Shown here in pieces: positions 26,112 to 35,061 of a stretch of 64,000 nucleotides of DNA. Both the position numbers and the translations under genes were made by a program. Source of the stretch: CBDCUW01 sp965222745 (GTDB lineage: Bacteria > Planctomycetota > Planctomycetia > Pirellulales > Pirellulaceae); contig CBDCUW010000005.1 in NCBI GenBank assembly GCA_965222745.1, forward strand, positions 2,480,001-2,544,000. Reading direction: 5' to 3'. Numbering within the stretch: the first letter of the stretch is position 1; the number at the start of each line of letters is the position of its first letter. The notes under the pieces are model-generated. The model saw nothing but the letters and a program-made list of their open reading frames with translations. It was not told where the DNA came from and made no database searches.

Positions 26112-27857
26112 TAAACCCGAGTTATTCACCAAGAAGTTGACGAATTGGAAAACCATCGCGTGAACCTGTGCGTTTAACGGTTAAGCACAACCAACACAAA
26201 CGCCACGAAGGATCACGCGATGGGTGAACGACAAGGTAACCTTTTTGAGCCTCAATTCAATCGCTCCATCAAGGTTCAAGGAACAGACCAACGAATTACC
26301 TCCCATGCCGGTGTCATTTTGCTTCGCGAAGCCGATCACCGGCTCAAGCTGATCGATTCAATCGCTGCAGACGTCCAAGACCCAAGGCGGCCCGATCGCA
26401 TTCGGTATTCGATTGATGAGCTCATCCGTGAGCGTGTCTTCGCCATGGCCGTGGGATGTTCCGCTCAAGACGATGTCGATCGACTCGCTCATGACCCCGC
26501 GTTTCGCGCGGCAGTCTGGAATCGAAGTGGTGATCAAGTTGTCCACCAGCGACTGGCAAGTCAACCGACGCAATCTCGCTTGATCAACATCCTCACCGAC
26601 AATACCGCCAATTTGGAAGCACTGCGAAACGGACTGGCCCAAAGCGTCGAGAGCCATGTCCTTGCTACGGGAGGACGCCGCGTCGCCCAGGCAACGATCG
26701 ACATCGACAGTTTTCCCATCGAAGTACATGGCGGGCAACACGGAGCCGAATACAACGGCTATTACAAAAAGACGGTCTATCATCCGCTGGTGGCATCGCT
26801 GAGCGTCGGTGGCGACTACGACAGCACGCGAGAGGGCAGGCGACTGGGCAATGGCTTCATTCACGCAACGCTTCGGCAGGGCCAAGTTCACACCGCCAAT
26901 GGCATGAAACGTTTCGTCGATAACACCGATCAAAAAGCTCACACAGTCGCCAGGCACGTGGACTATCGGCTCGATGCCGGTTACACGATTGCCGTGGTGA
27001 TGGATGCCTTGAACGCTAAAAACAGGCGTTTTGTTGGCCGATTGAAGACCAACTCGAAGCTCGATGCGTTGGCCGCTGAGCACATCGTTCGTCCGGTGGG
27101 CCGTCCACCGGCGGGCGGTTACGAGTACACTGTCGAGCTGGGCCGTTACCAAGTCGACTCGTGGCAGCACTCGCAGCGATTGATCCTGGTGGTGGTTGAC
27201 AAACCGGACGCTGCGACGGGCCAGTTGAACTTGATGCCACGTTGGTTCTTCTTGGTAACGAACTGGCCGCAAGAGTCACGCAGTGCTGGCCAGTTGCTTG
27301 CTCATTACCGCAACCGAGGGACTTTCGAGGATCGCCTGGGCGAGTTCAACGAATCGATCGGTGTTCACTTGTCGTCGCAAGGCTTCAAGGAGAACGAAGC
27401 GACGATGCTGCTGGCGTTGCTGGCTTTCAATTTGAACTCAATCTGTCGCAATGAACTTGAAGACAGTGTGGGCGGTTGCTGGGACTTGCAGCGTTTCGTT
27501 CTGTTCTTGTTGAAGGTGGGCGGCGAGATGGTCAAGCATTCGCGGCGATTGGTTCTGCGGATCGCAGAGTCGGCCGAACCGCTGTGGTCCCATCTGATTG
27601 CCCGCTTCTCGCGCTGGAAGACGGGCTCCTCGCCACGGCCGAAAGCTGGAGGCTTCATGCCGCCGCCGAACCACGCACATCTGAGCGAAGTGCTTCGTCA
27701 CTAATCATGCCCATCGCGGTGAAAAACGAATTTGGGGAGGGGGCCCGGTGCGCGCCAATGACGACCGAAGCGGCAAAAAACCAACGTCGCCACGCTCACG
27801 CAAGTTTCGCGAACCAGTCTGCACTCGCTCACGCCCTTGGTGAATAATCTGGGCTAA
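26112..27857 (+). mobile_element. IS1380-family insertion sequence, copy 1
   Basis: The left end TAAACCCGAGTTATTCACC (26112) and the right end GGTGAATAATCTGGGCTAA (ending 27857) are inverted. The flanks differ (ACTCC left, ACATA right), so there is no target duplication. One flank was probably changed by recombination or an adjacent deletion. It is in direct orientation with copy 2. Confidence 0.85.
26220..27704 (+). CDS. IS1380-family transposase, copy 1
   Basis: A 494-residue DDE transposase. Family features are RIRYSIDELIRERVFAMAVGCSAQDD, DIDSFPIEVHGGQHGAEYNGYYKK and WFFLVTNWPQESRSAGQLLAHYRNRGTFEDRLGEF with the catalytic Glu region. An AGGATCACGCG precedes the ATG. The last two thirds are essentially identical to copy 2, while the first ~190 residues carry several substitutions. 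Confidence 0.93.
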   Translation: MGERQGNLFEPQFNRSIKVQGTDQRITSHAGVILLREADHRLKLIDSIAADVQDPRRPDRIRYSIDELIRERVFAMAVGCSAQDDVDRLAHDPAFRAAVWNRSGDQVVHQRLASQPTQSRLINILTDNTANLEALRNGLAQSVESHVLATGGRRVAQATIDIDSFPIEVHGGQHGAEYNGYYKKTVYHPLVASLSVGGDYDSTREGRRLGNGFIHATLRQGQVHTANGMKRFVDNTDQKAHTVARHVDYRLDAGYTIAVVMDALNAKNRRFVGRLKTNSKLDALAAEHIVRPVGRPPAGGYEYTVELGRYQVDSWQHSQRLILVVVDKPDAATGQLNLMPRWFFLVTNWPQESRSAGQLLAHYRNRGTFEDRLGEFNESIGVHLSSQGFKENEATMLLALLAFNLNSICRNELEDSVGGCWDLQRFVLFLLKVGGEMVKHSRRLVLRIAESAEPLWSHLIARFSRWKTGSSPRPKAGGFMPPPNHAHLSEVLRH

Positions 27858-28039
27858 ACATAGCCTACTTGCCGCAGTTTGATACAGAAGCCAAGCTAAA
27901 TGGTTTCACATCAGATCTTAATTTAACGCCGAGCAAATATTTTCATACAACGAAGCACAAAACGCTAAGCGTTGACGTCGCTTGTCGCTACCAAGCCGTT
28001 GCATTTTCCCGCGATTTCCTAAAAACATTTTCTCCGCGA

Positions 28040-28897
28040 ATGAATGACCCCGCAGCCAATGACCAAGATCCACTTAGCGACTCCGATCGAGCTCGATCAG
28101 ATTTTGCTCGGCGACTAATCCATCGTCGTCACAAAATTTCGCACGTCACTTCGACGGAAAGCGAGCCGCCTGCGAAACGCATTGTTCAGTTCTGGGACGA
28201 TTGCAAACGCTTACCGCAAGATGTTAGAGAGTGCATGGAGACATGGAAAAGACTAGAGAAAAGCGGATTCGAAGTCCATCTCTTCGACGAAATAGCCGCA
28301 AGAGAATTTATCCGAGTTCGCCTGGGTGAACGATACGCAAACGCATTCGACAAATGCTACCACCCTTCGATGAAATCCGACTATTTCCGATATTCATATA
28401 TCTTCGTTGAAGGCGGCTTCTACATCGATGCTGATGATGTCTACCACGGACTTCCGATTGACCACCTATTCAACGATGGCAGGCTAAAGCTCCAACCATT
28501 CTGCTACGACATCACCACAGCCCAGATGGTGCCACCAGAATTGTTCACAAAGCCGGGTGCAGATCAACTGAATTGGATCTTCTACTTTAACACAACTCCG
28601 CTAATCGCTGGCAGAAGCCATCCTATCGTTGAACGTGTTTTGCTCAACGCAACGACCGCGTTGGAACAAGATTCAGAAGGTGAGCTTCCAGAAGTGCAAG
28701 CGACAACCGGACCTGGAATCCTCACAGAGTCAATTGTCGAGGTTCTGGCAAAAAAGGAAATCCCAGAAGAGCTTTTTGTAGTCGTCCATGACTGGGAGAA
28801 GATATCCAAAAGCAAATGGGGGCTTAGCTATCGAGATGACCAGAGAAACTGGAGGCTTTCGAACCAGAAAAAATTCCGCGCCACACCAACAAAATGA
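28040..28897 (+). CDS. glycosyltransferase with DXD motif (Gly_transf_sug type)
   Basis: 285 residues from ATG 28040; a TTG at 27869 would add 57 residues of doubtful quality beside the IS end. AKRIVQFWDD near residue 46, then SDYFRYSYIFVEGGFYIDADD with the metal-binding Asp-Ala-Asp-Asp at 130-133, are characteristic of the GT32-like capsular and mannosyl transferases that bind nucleotide sugars. No signal peptide or membrane helix is seen, so it should act in the cytoplasm. Its stop overlaps the next start (ATGA), which points to translational coupling with the fusion enzyme. Part of a three-gene polysaccharide set. Confidence 0.8.
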   Translation: MNDPAANDQDPLSDSDRARSDFARRLIHRRHKISHVTSTESEPPAKRIVQFWDDCKRLPQDVRECMETWKRLEKSGFEVHLFDEIAAREFIRVRLGERYANAFDKCYHPSMKSDYFRYSYIFVEGGFYIDADDVYHGLPIDHLFNDGRLKLQPFCYDITTAQMVPPELFTKPGADQLNWIFYFNTTPLIAGRSHPIVERVLLNATTALEQDSEGELPEVQATTGPGILTESIVEVLAKKEIPEELFVVVHDWEKISKSKWGLSYRDDQRNWRLSNQKKFRATPTK

Positions 28898-31062
28898 ACT
28901 TATCAAAACCATGGAACAGCGCATTTAGATTCTTTTTCCAGTCTTGGCTTAAGGTGCGATGCCTGCTTCCTCGACATCGGAGCAACTCCTTCGCCTCGGA
29001 GAGCGAAAAGCAAACCACTCGGATCCAAAAGATTTATGTGATTAACCTGGACCGCCAATCAGGACGATGGGCGCGGGTGCAACAGGAACTCAAGCGCATT
29101 CTTGACGCTTCAGGAGCGGATTTACTCGGCATAACAGAACGGCATTCCGCTGTCGACGGCTCTGCGTTTATCAACGAACCAAGCAGTGACGCAGACATCG
29201 ATATCTTCTACACGCTCGAAGACCAACTCTTCGTCGAACCTCAGCCACACGCACTCCCAGCTCAATTCGAACTTCGCCAACCAATTCAAATGAGTCGCCC
29301 TGAGGTAGCCGTTGCTCGATCTCACATTGACGTTTGGAGAAAAGTCTCTCAGTCGAACCAAGACTATTCGTTGATTCTTGAAGACGACATTTGGATACAT
29401 CCATGGTTTCAAACGCATCTAGATGGAGCCTGGAAGGAGATTAACTCCGAAGTTTCGGAGGGACACGCATTCGACGTACTCTATTTGTCTTACGTTGAAG
29501 TAAAAGGAGGTGCCCCAAAAACAATTGTTTCCAGCAACTTGTTTCGGCCTGAGAGAGGACTTTGGAATCTATCCGGATACATTCTTTCGAAACGTGGAGC
29601 AACAAAACTGCTTAGCCGGCTTCCGTGCTGCGGCCCCGTCGATCTTTGGCTAAATCACCAATTCGAAACACTCAACGTATTCGCTACCAGACAGTCTTTA
29701 ATTAGCCAAAGACGCGACACCGCATCGACGAACTCCTATTCGATCCTGCCAGCACTTACGTCAATTGGAGCGATCACGAGTGAAGCGGCGTCGCTTTTCA
29801 ACATCCGCCCGGCTTGCCAGCCAGTCTTTGCGTTTGGAAACGTTGGTTCCGGAGCAACATCACTTGCTATGGCGTTGTCCATGCTTGGGTACAGTTGCTG
29901 CAGTGACATCCGAAACCTACCGGAACCTGAACTTGACAACTTGCTCTCAGGGCGATCTGAGCGGATCTTCAATGCCTACGTCAACGTGGGAACGCTTGTC
30001 GATCATGTGCAGCTACTTCAAGATCGGTATCCAGCCGCGAAATTCATCATTGCAGGCTCTGAAGCCCAAGCAGAGAAAATGCAAAATGCGATTGGGAACA
30101 TCGTGGAAACATCCAAGCTCGTTGTACTTGATCTTCAAGCAGATGATCGCTGGACTGCTCTTTGCGAACATCTTAGGTGTTCGCCTCCTCCTTGTGAGTT
30201 CCCTGTTTTGAAAGACCTCGGGCAACGCGAAATACTGACGCAATCTGCCGAAATTGAACAGGAAACCCCATGCAGGCACCCCAAACGCGACGCGTCTCCA
30301 TGGATCATCACGCCACCAGAGAACTGGAGTGGCATCCGTGCTTGCCCCTCTGAGGTTTCGGTGATCAGCAGCTCCGATACCAGTACTGTGTACGACACCA
30401 TGGACAGCCTAAATGATGCTCATTGGCACTTGCAGACCGATACGTTCACCGACAACTTGGCTCTATTTCGTCCTTCCAACGTAGAGTTCAAACATGGGAT
30501 GGGTGCGCGTCTCTGGATAAGAAAGGAAGAGCTTGGAGTACGCGACTACTCAGCGGCATCTTTGTGCAGCAAATCGAGTTTTTTGTTCGGGAGGTTTGAG
30601 GCTGATATCAAAGCTTCCAATGTTCCAGGTGTTCTCACCGGTTTCTTTCTACACCGCAACTCTCCGCGACAGGAAATCGATATCGAAATCGCGGGGGGAA
30701 AACCTGATCGCTTGATCGTCAACGTCTTCTACAATCCAGGTGGCCCAGGAGCCAAGTTCGACTACGGATATCGTGGCTCTCCGAGTTACATCGATCTCGG
30801 TTTTGACGCATCAACTGCATTTCATAGGTTCGCAATCGAGTGGACTTCAACCGAAATCCGTTGGTTCGTTGATGATCATTTGGTGCATCGACGTGCGGAA
30901 TGGGATCCAACCCCCATTCCACAGCTACCGCTCAAACTCCATATCAATAGTTGGATCACTCGGTCTGCCGAGCTTGCTGGTCGGCTCAATAGCCGAAACC
31001 TTCCTGCATCAACGATGCTTCAGTCCGTAAGCCTAAACCCGGATTATTCACCAAGAACTTGA
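28894..31062 (+). CDS. trifunctional fusion: GT25-like, sulfotransferase-like and GH16 domains
   Basis: 722 residues. Residues ~45-270 resemble the LPS/LOS glycosyltransferase family 25 (KIYVINLDRQSGRW; LILEDD at 161-165). Residues ~310-440 begin FAFGNVGSGATSLAMALSMLGY, a nucleotide-binding start like that of sulfotransferases, followed by SCCSDIR. Residues ~480-715 are a GH16 glucanase-type domain with the catalytic EIDIE at 594-598 and IEWTSTEIRWFVDD. IS1380 copy 2 replaces only the end. Without it the gene would read ...LQSVSQSSQTN and stop at 32801, so all three domains are intact. Synthesis, decoration and trimming of one polysaccharide by one chain is inferred. Confidence 0.75.
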   Translation: MNLSKPWNSAFRFFFQSWLKVRCLLPRHRSNSFASESEKQTTRIQKIYVINLDRQSGRWARVQQELKRILDASGADLLGITERHSAVDGSAFINEPSSDADIDIFYTLEDQLFVEPQPHALPAQFELRQPIQMSRPEVAVARSHIDVWRKVSQSNQDYSLILEDDIWIHPWFQTHLDGAWKEINSEVSEGHAFDVLYLSYVEVKGGAPKTIVSSNLFRPERGLWNLSGYILSKRGATKLLSRLPCCGPVDLWLNHQFETLNVFATRQSLISQRRDTASTNSYSILPALTSIGAITSEAASLFNIRPACQPVFAFGNVGSGATSLAMALSMLGYSCCSDIRNLPEPELDNLLSGRSERIFNAYVNVGTLVDHVQLLQDRYPAAKFIIAGSEAQAEKMQNAIGNIVETSKLVVLDLQADDRWTALCEHLRCSPPPCEFPVLKDLGQREILTQSAEIEQETPCRHPKRDASPWIITPPENWSGIRACPSEVSVISSSDTSTVYDTMDSLNDAHWHLQTDTFTDNLALFRPSNVEFKHGMGARLWIRKEELGVRDYSAASLCSKSSFLFGRFEADIKASNVPGVLTGFFLHRNSPRQEIDIEIAGGKPDRLIVNVFYNPGGPGAKFDYGYRGSPSYIDLGFDASTAFHRFAIEWTSTEIRWFVDDHLVHRRAEWDPTPIPQLPLKLHINSWITRSAELAGRLNSRNLPASTMLQSVSLNPDYSPRT

Positions 31063-32778
31063 CGAATTGAAAAACCATCGCGTGAACCCGTGCGTTTAAC
31101 GGTTAACTACAACCAACACAAACGCCACGGAGGATCACGCGATGGGTGAACAACAAGGTAACCTTTTTGAGCCTCAATTCAATCGCTCCATCAAGGTTCA
31201 AGGAACTGACCAACGAATTACCTCCAATGCTGGTGTCATCTTGCTTCGCGAAGCCGATCACCGGCTCAAGCTGATCGATTCAATCGCTGCGGAGGTCCAA
31301 GATCCAAGACGGTCCGACCGTATTCGGTATTCGATTGATGAACTCATCCGTGAACGTGTCTTTGCCATGGCCGTCGGATGCTCCGCTCAAGACGATGTCG
31401 ATCGACTCGCTCATGACCCCGCGTTTCGCGCTGCTGTATGGAATCGAAGTGGTGATCAAGTTGTCCACGAGCGATTGGCAAGTCAACCGACACAATCTCG
31501 CTTGATCAACATCCTCACCGGCAATACCGCCAACCAGGAAGCACTTCGGCGGGGACTGGCTCAGAGCGTCGAGAGTCATGTCCTCGCCTCTGGAGGACGC
31601 CGCGTCGCCCAAGCGACGGTAGACATCGACAGCTTTCCCATCGAAGTACATGGCGGGCAACACGGAGCCGACTACAACGGCTACTACAAAAAGACCGTCT
31701 ACCATCCGTTGGTCGCATCGCTGAGCGTCGGTGGCGACTACGACAGCACGCGAGAGGGCAGGCGACTGGGCAATGGCTTCATTCACGCAACGCTTCGGCA
31801 GGGCCAAGTTCACACCGCCAATGGCATGAAACGTTTCGTCGATAACACCGATCAAAAAGCTCACACAGTCGCCAGGCACGTGGACTATCGGCTCGATGCC
31901 GGTTACACGATTGCCGTGGTGATGGATGCCTTGAACGCTAAAAACAGGCGTTTTGTTGGCCGATTGAAGACCAACTCGAAGCTCGATGCGTTGGCCGCTG
32001 AGCACATCGTTCGTCCGGTGGGCCGTCCACCGGCGGGCGGTTACGAGTACACTGTCGAGCTGGGCCGTTACCAAGTCGACTCGTGGCAGCACTCGCAGCG
32101 ATTGATCCTGGTGGTGGTTGACAAACCGGACGCTGCGACGGGCCAGTTGAACTTGATGCCACGTTGGTTCTTCTTGGTAACGAACTGGCCGCAAGAGTCA
32201 CGCAGTGCTGGCCAGTTGCTTGCTCATTACCGCAACCGAGGGACTTTCGAGGATCGCCTGGGCGAGTTCAACGAATCGATCGGTGTTCACTTGTCGTCGC
32301 AAGGCTTCAAGGAGAACGAAGCGACGATGCTGCTGGCGTTGCTGGCTTTCAATTTGAACTCAATCTGTCGCAATGAACTTGAAGACAGTGTGGGCGGTTG
32401 CTGGGACTTGCAGCGTTTCGTTCTGTTCTTGTTGAAGGTGGGCGGCGAGATGGTCAAGCATTCGCGGCGATTGGTTCTGCGGATCGCAGAGTCGGCCGAA
32501 CCGCTGTGGTCCCATCTGATTGCCCGCTTCTCGCGCTGGAAGACGGGCTCCTCGCCACGGCCGAAAGCTGGAGGCTTCATGCCGCCGCCGAACCACGCAC
32601 ATCTGAGCGAAGTGCTTCGTCACTAATCATGCCCATCGCGATGAAAAACGAATTTGGGGAGGGGGCCGGTGCGCGCCAATGACGACCGAAGCGGCAAAAA
32701 ACCAACGTCGCCACGCTCACGCAAGTTTCGCGAACCAGTCTGCACTCGCTCACGCCCTTGGTGAATAATCTGGGCTAA
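31034..32778 (+). mobile_element. IS1380-family insertion sequence, copy 2
   Basis: Ends TAAACCCGGATTATTCACC (31034) and GGTGAATAATCTGGGCTAA (to 32778). The exact 5-bp duplication AAGCC lies at 31029-31033 and 32779-32783. It sits in the final codons of the GH16 fusion gene and separates that gene from the carbamoyltransferase, which would otherwise start about 60 bases after its stop. Confidence 0.92.
31142..32626 (+). CDS. IS1380-family transposase, copy 2
   Basis: 494 residues, with the same start context and domains as copy 1. Differences cluster in the first ~190 codons (for example NQEALRRGLAQ against NLEALRNGLAQ). From about 31715 onward, including the 3' flank, the two copies are virtually identical. 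That uneven pattern suggests gene conversion between the copies. Confidence 0.93.
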   Translation: MGEQQGNLFEPQFNRSIKVQGTDQRITSNAGVILLREADHRLKLIDSIAAEVQDPRRSDRIRYSIDELIRERVFAMAVGCSAQDDVDRLAHDPAFRAAVWNRSGDQVVHERLASQPTQSRLINILTGNTANQEALRRGLAQSVESHVLASGGRRVAQATVDIDSFPIEVHGGQHGADYNGYYKKTVYHPLVASLSVGGDYDSTREGRRLGNGFIHATLRQGQVHTANGMKRFVDNTDQKAHTVARHVDYRLDAGYTIAVVMDALNAKNRRFVGRLKTNSKLDALAAEHIVRPVGRPPAGGYEYTVELGRYQVDSWQHSQRLILVVVDKPDAATGQLNLMPRWFFLVTNWPQESRSAGQLLAHYRNRGTFEDRLGEFNESIGVHLSSQGFKENEATMLLALLAFNLNSICRNELEDSVGGCWDLQRFVLFLLKVGGEMVKHSRRLVLRIAESAEPLWSHLIARFSRWKTGSSPRPKAGGFMPPPNHAHLSEVLRH

Positions 32779-32866
32779 AAGCCAATCTAGTCAAACCAAC
32801 TGACCGTTAGGAATGCAGTGCCAGTTCGGGATATAGATCGTATTCTCACCTTTCTCCTGCCACCAA

Positions 32867-34495
32867 ATGAATATTCTCTCATATAACCATGGACACGATG
32901 GCGCGTTCGCTTACGTTTCGGACGGTCACCTGGTGTTTTCCGTAGAGGCGGAAAAGCAATCAGGTTATCGTCATTCATCGGTTTCTGTTCCCGATGTGTT
33001 GGGAATCCTAGGCGAACTTGAAGACATTCCCGATGTTCTTTGCGGCAGCGGATGGTGGCGAAATGACGATATCTCTTCAAGAGCTTCCTCAATCGCTGGT
33101 TACTACGGTTTGGGGCCTGAGCACTTCGTTCGAGACACGAGATCTTTACTCGGAAAGACTGTCGACTATTTTTCGTCTTCGCATGAACGTTCACACATCT
33201 TGTGTGCATTCGGAATGTCCGATGTCCCCATGGGAACACCTTGCTACGTGCTACTGTGGGAAGGTGTAATCGGAGCGTTCTACGAAATCGATGCTAACCT
33301 GAACATAGCGAAGCTTGCAGATGTAATGCCCGAACCTGGGCATCGCTATGCTTTGCTCTACGGACTGGCTGATCCGACATTTGACAAGGCGGTCTCGGAG
33401 TATTCACGATTCTCCGACGCGGGGAAGCTCATGGCGCTAGCATCATTTAGCCGGCGAAGTGTTCCCTCGCCAGAAGAGAATGTCATTCTCGAGTTCTTGA
33501 TGCAGGATTGCGCGCACCTCAAGCCGCAGGAGTGTGAAAAGCTAAGGAACTGTCCCTACTACAACGTGGGACTTGAGTCCGAAGAGCTCAGGGACTTCGC
33601 GGGCATTCTCAGCGACAGCATTTTCGAGAGATTTTGCCAGTTCGCCGAGTCCAGACTAAAGCGAGATGTTCCATTGCTCATTGCAGGCGGCTGCGGTTTG
33701 AATTGCGACTGGAACACAAAGTGGAAAGAGTCCGGTTTATTTTCAAAAGTGTTCGTGCCGCCGGTTGCCAATGACTCAGGATCGGCAATCGGCACCGCAA
33801 TTGACGCACAGTTTCTGCTTTCTAGGAACCCGAAGATTGAGTGGAGTGTCTATGCGGGACTTGATTTCAACTGCGATACAGATGTCGACAACAATCTCTT
33901 CGACATTACCGACCTGGACTTTGGTATTGCAGCAGAGATGATCGAGAGTGGCATGATCCTTGGATGGGTAAACGGGAAATACGAGATTGGGCCTCGTGCA
34001 CTCGGAAATCGATCGATCATCGCGTCCCCATTTCAAGCATCGACGAAAACGCGCCTGAATGAAATTAAACAGCGCGAGCAGTTTCGACCAATCGCACCAG
34101 TCTGCCTCGAGGAAGATGCCGCCCGATGGTTTAGCTGCGACGCCCCTAGCCCACACATGCTTTTCACGCAGCAAACAACAACCGACGCCCTGCCTGCCGT
34201 CACGCATGTCAATGGCACAGCTCGTATTCAAACAGTCACTCTGGAATCGAACGCTCATATGTATCGGCTTCTTGAGGCGTTCAAGAACCGCACTAGATTC
34301 GGTGTGCTTTGTAACACGTCCCTCAACTTCAAAGGGCGAGGGGCAATCAATTGCACCACAGATCTTGTGAACTACACCGTCGAACACGGACTAGACGGAT
34401 TTGCCGTTGGCACAAAGGTCTACATGCTGAAAACATCGAAGCAATATCAACAATTTCTAATGCGTTCAACAACGGTCAAAACGCGATCTGCATAA
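32867..34495 (+). CDS. NodU/CmcH-type O-carbamoyltransferase
   Basis: 542 residues, normal for the family. The N-terminal MNILSYNHGHDGAFAYV is the ASKHA-like first strand with the HD pair. SHERSHILCAFGMS gives the metal-binding histidines. LLIAGGCGLNCDWNTK and VFVPPVANDSGSAIGTA match the middle motifs. GWVNGKYEIGPRALGNRSI and LCNTSLNFKGRGAIN are the C-terminal YrdC-like signatures that use carbamoyl phosphate and ATP. It would add carbamoyl groups to a sugar or a polysaccharide precursor, in line with the glycosyltransferases upstream. The operon was split by IS1380 copy 2; any promoter now lies in the IS or the 90-base gap. Confidence 0.9.
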   Translation: MNILSYNHGHDGAFAYVSDGHLVFSVEAEKQSGYRHSSVSVPDVLGILGELEDIPDVLCGSGWWRNDDISSRASSIAGYYGLGPEHFVRDTRSLLGKTVDYFSSSHERSHILCAFGMSDVPMGTPCYVLLWEGVIGAFYEIDANLNIAKLADVMPEPGHRYALLYGLADPTFDKAVSEYSRFSDAGKLMALASFSRRSVPSPEENVILEFLMQDCAHLKPQECEKLRNCPYYNVGLESEELRDFAGILSDSIFERFCQFAESRLKRDVPLLIAGGCGLNCDWNTKWKESGLFSKVFVPPVANDSGSAIGTAIDAQFLLSRNPKIEWSVYAGLDFNCDTDVDNNLFDITDLDFGIAAEMIESGMILGWVNGKYEIGPRALGNRSIIASPFQASTKTRLNEIKQREQFRPIAPVCLEEDAARWFSCDAPSPHMLFTQQTTTDALPAVTHVNGTARIQTVTLESNAHMYRLLEAFKNRTRFGVLCNTSLNFKGRGAINCTTDLVNYTVEHGLDGFAVGTKVYMLKTSKQYQQFLMRSTTVKTRSA

Positions 34496-35061
34496 TCAGA
34501 GTACCGGACAGGAAAGACACGAGCGGCAAAAGGTATGCGCACCCTATCCGCAGATTGATAAGCTATTTCGATACTCCGGCAGCCGACACAGGGAGTTGTC
34601 TGGCTTCGCTGGCCGAAGCGAATCGCCGACGAACTCATTCCGCTAAGGTTCGAAATCAGATTTCAGTACTTTCTGCGTCGTGCGAATTGCACGAGGTGGT
34701 AAACACCGAAGCACGGAAACCAATTTTTCCCTACGGGCAACCGTCCATCGGGTGTGCGCCGGCCGCCTCCCCGACAAACGAGCCAGAACGTTTGTTAACG
34801 GCCAGCGAGTAACGAAGCTGGCCGATTGATTTTCTATCCGTAGTCGGTTGAACAACCGGGTACGATTGCAATCAAAGATGAAACGCGATCAGCGTTTTCA
34901 AAATTCTTTGAATTGTTTTTGCATGCGCGCTTGACAACCGATTGTCAAGCCGCTGGAATGCACAAATGCAGTTTCGACGATTGTCGTTGAGATGAAAAAG
35001 TGGCCCGGCGATGCGCAAACATCCCGGGCCTTGGCAAACCCCACCGTTGATGAGGTTTACG
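34496..35061 (+). promoter_or_regulatory. unit 3 left end, promoter and 5' leader
   Basis: The first ~200 bases have no identifiable content. From about 34760 the unit left end appears (GCCGGCCGCCTCC, TTAACGGCCAGCGAGTAACGAAGCTGGCC as a hairpin, TACGATTG at 34861-34868). The promoter is TTGACA (34931-34936), 17 bases, TGGAAT (34954-34959). The leader contains GGCCCGG...CCGGGCC, a perfect seven-base-pair stem in this copy, before GAGGTTTACG. Confidence 0.55.

Noticed and set aside
26112..32778. A classical composite transposon bounded by the two IS1380 copies.
   Set aside because: Outer flanks (ACTCC and AAGCC) do not match, and copy 2 has its own duplication AAGCC from an independent insertion into the GH16 gene.
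34351..34812. A 153-codon frame overlapping the end of the carbamoyltransferase.
   Set aside because: Out-of-frame shadow of the carbamoyltransferase extending into non-coding DNA, with no recognisable features.
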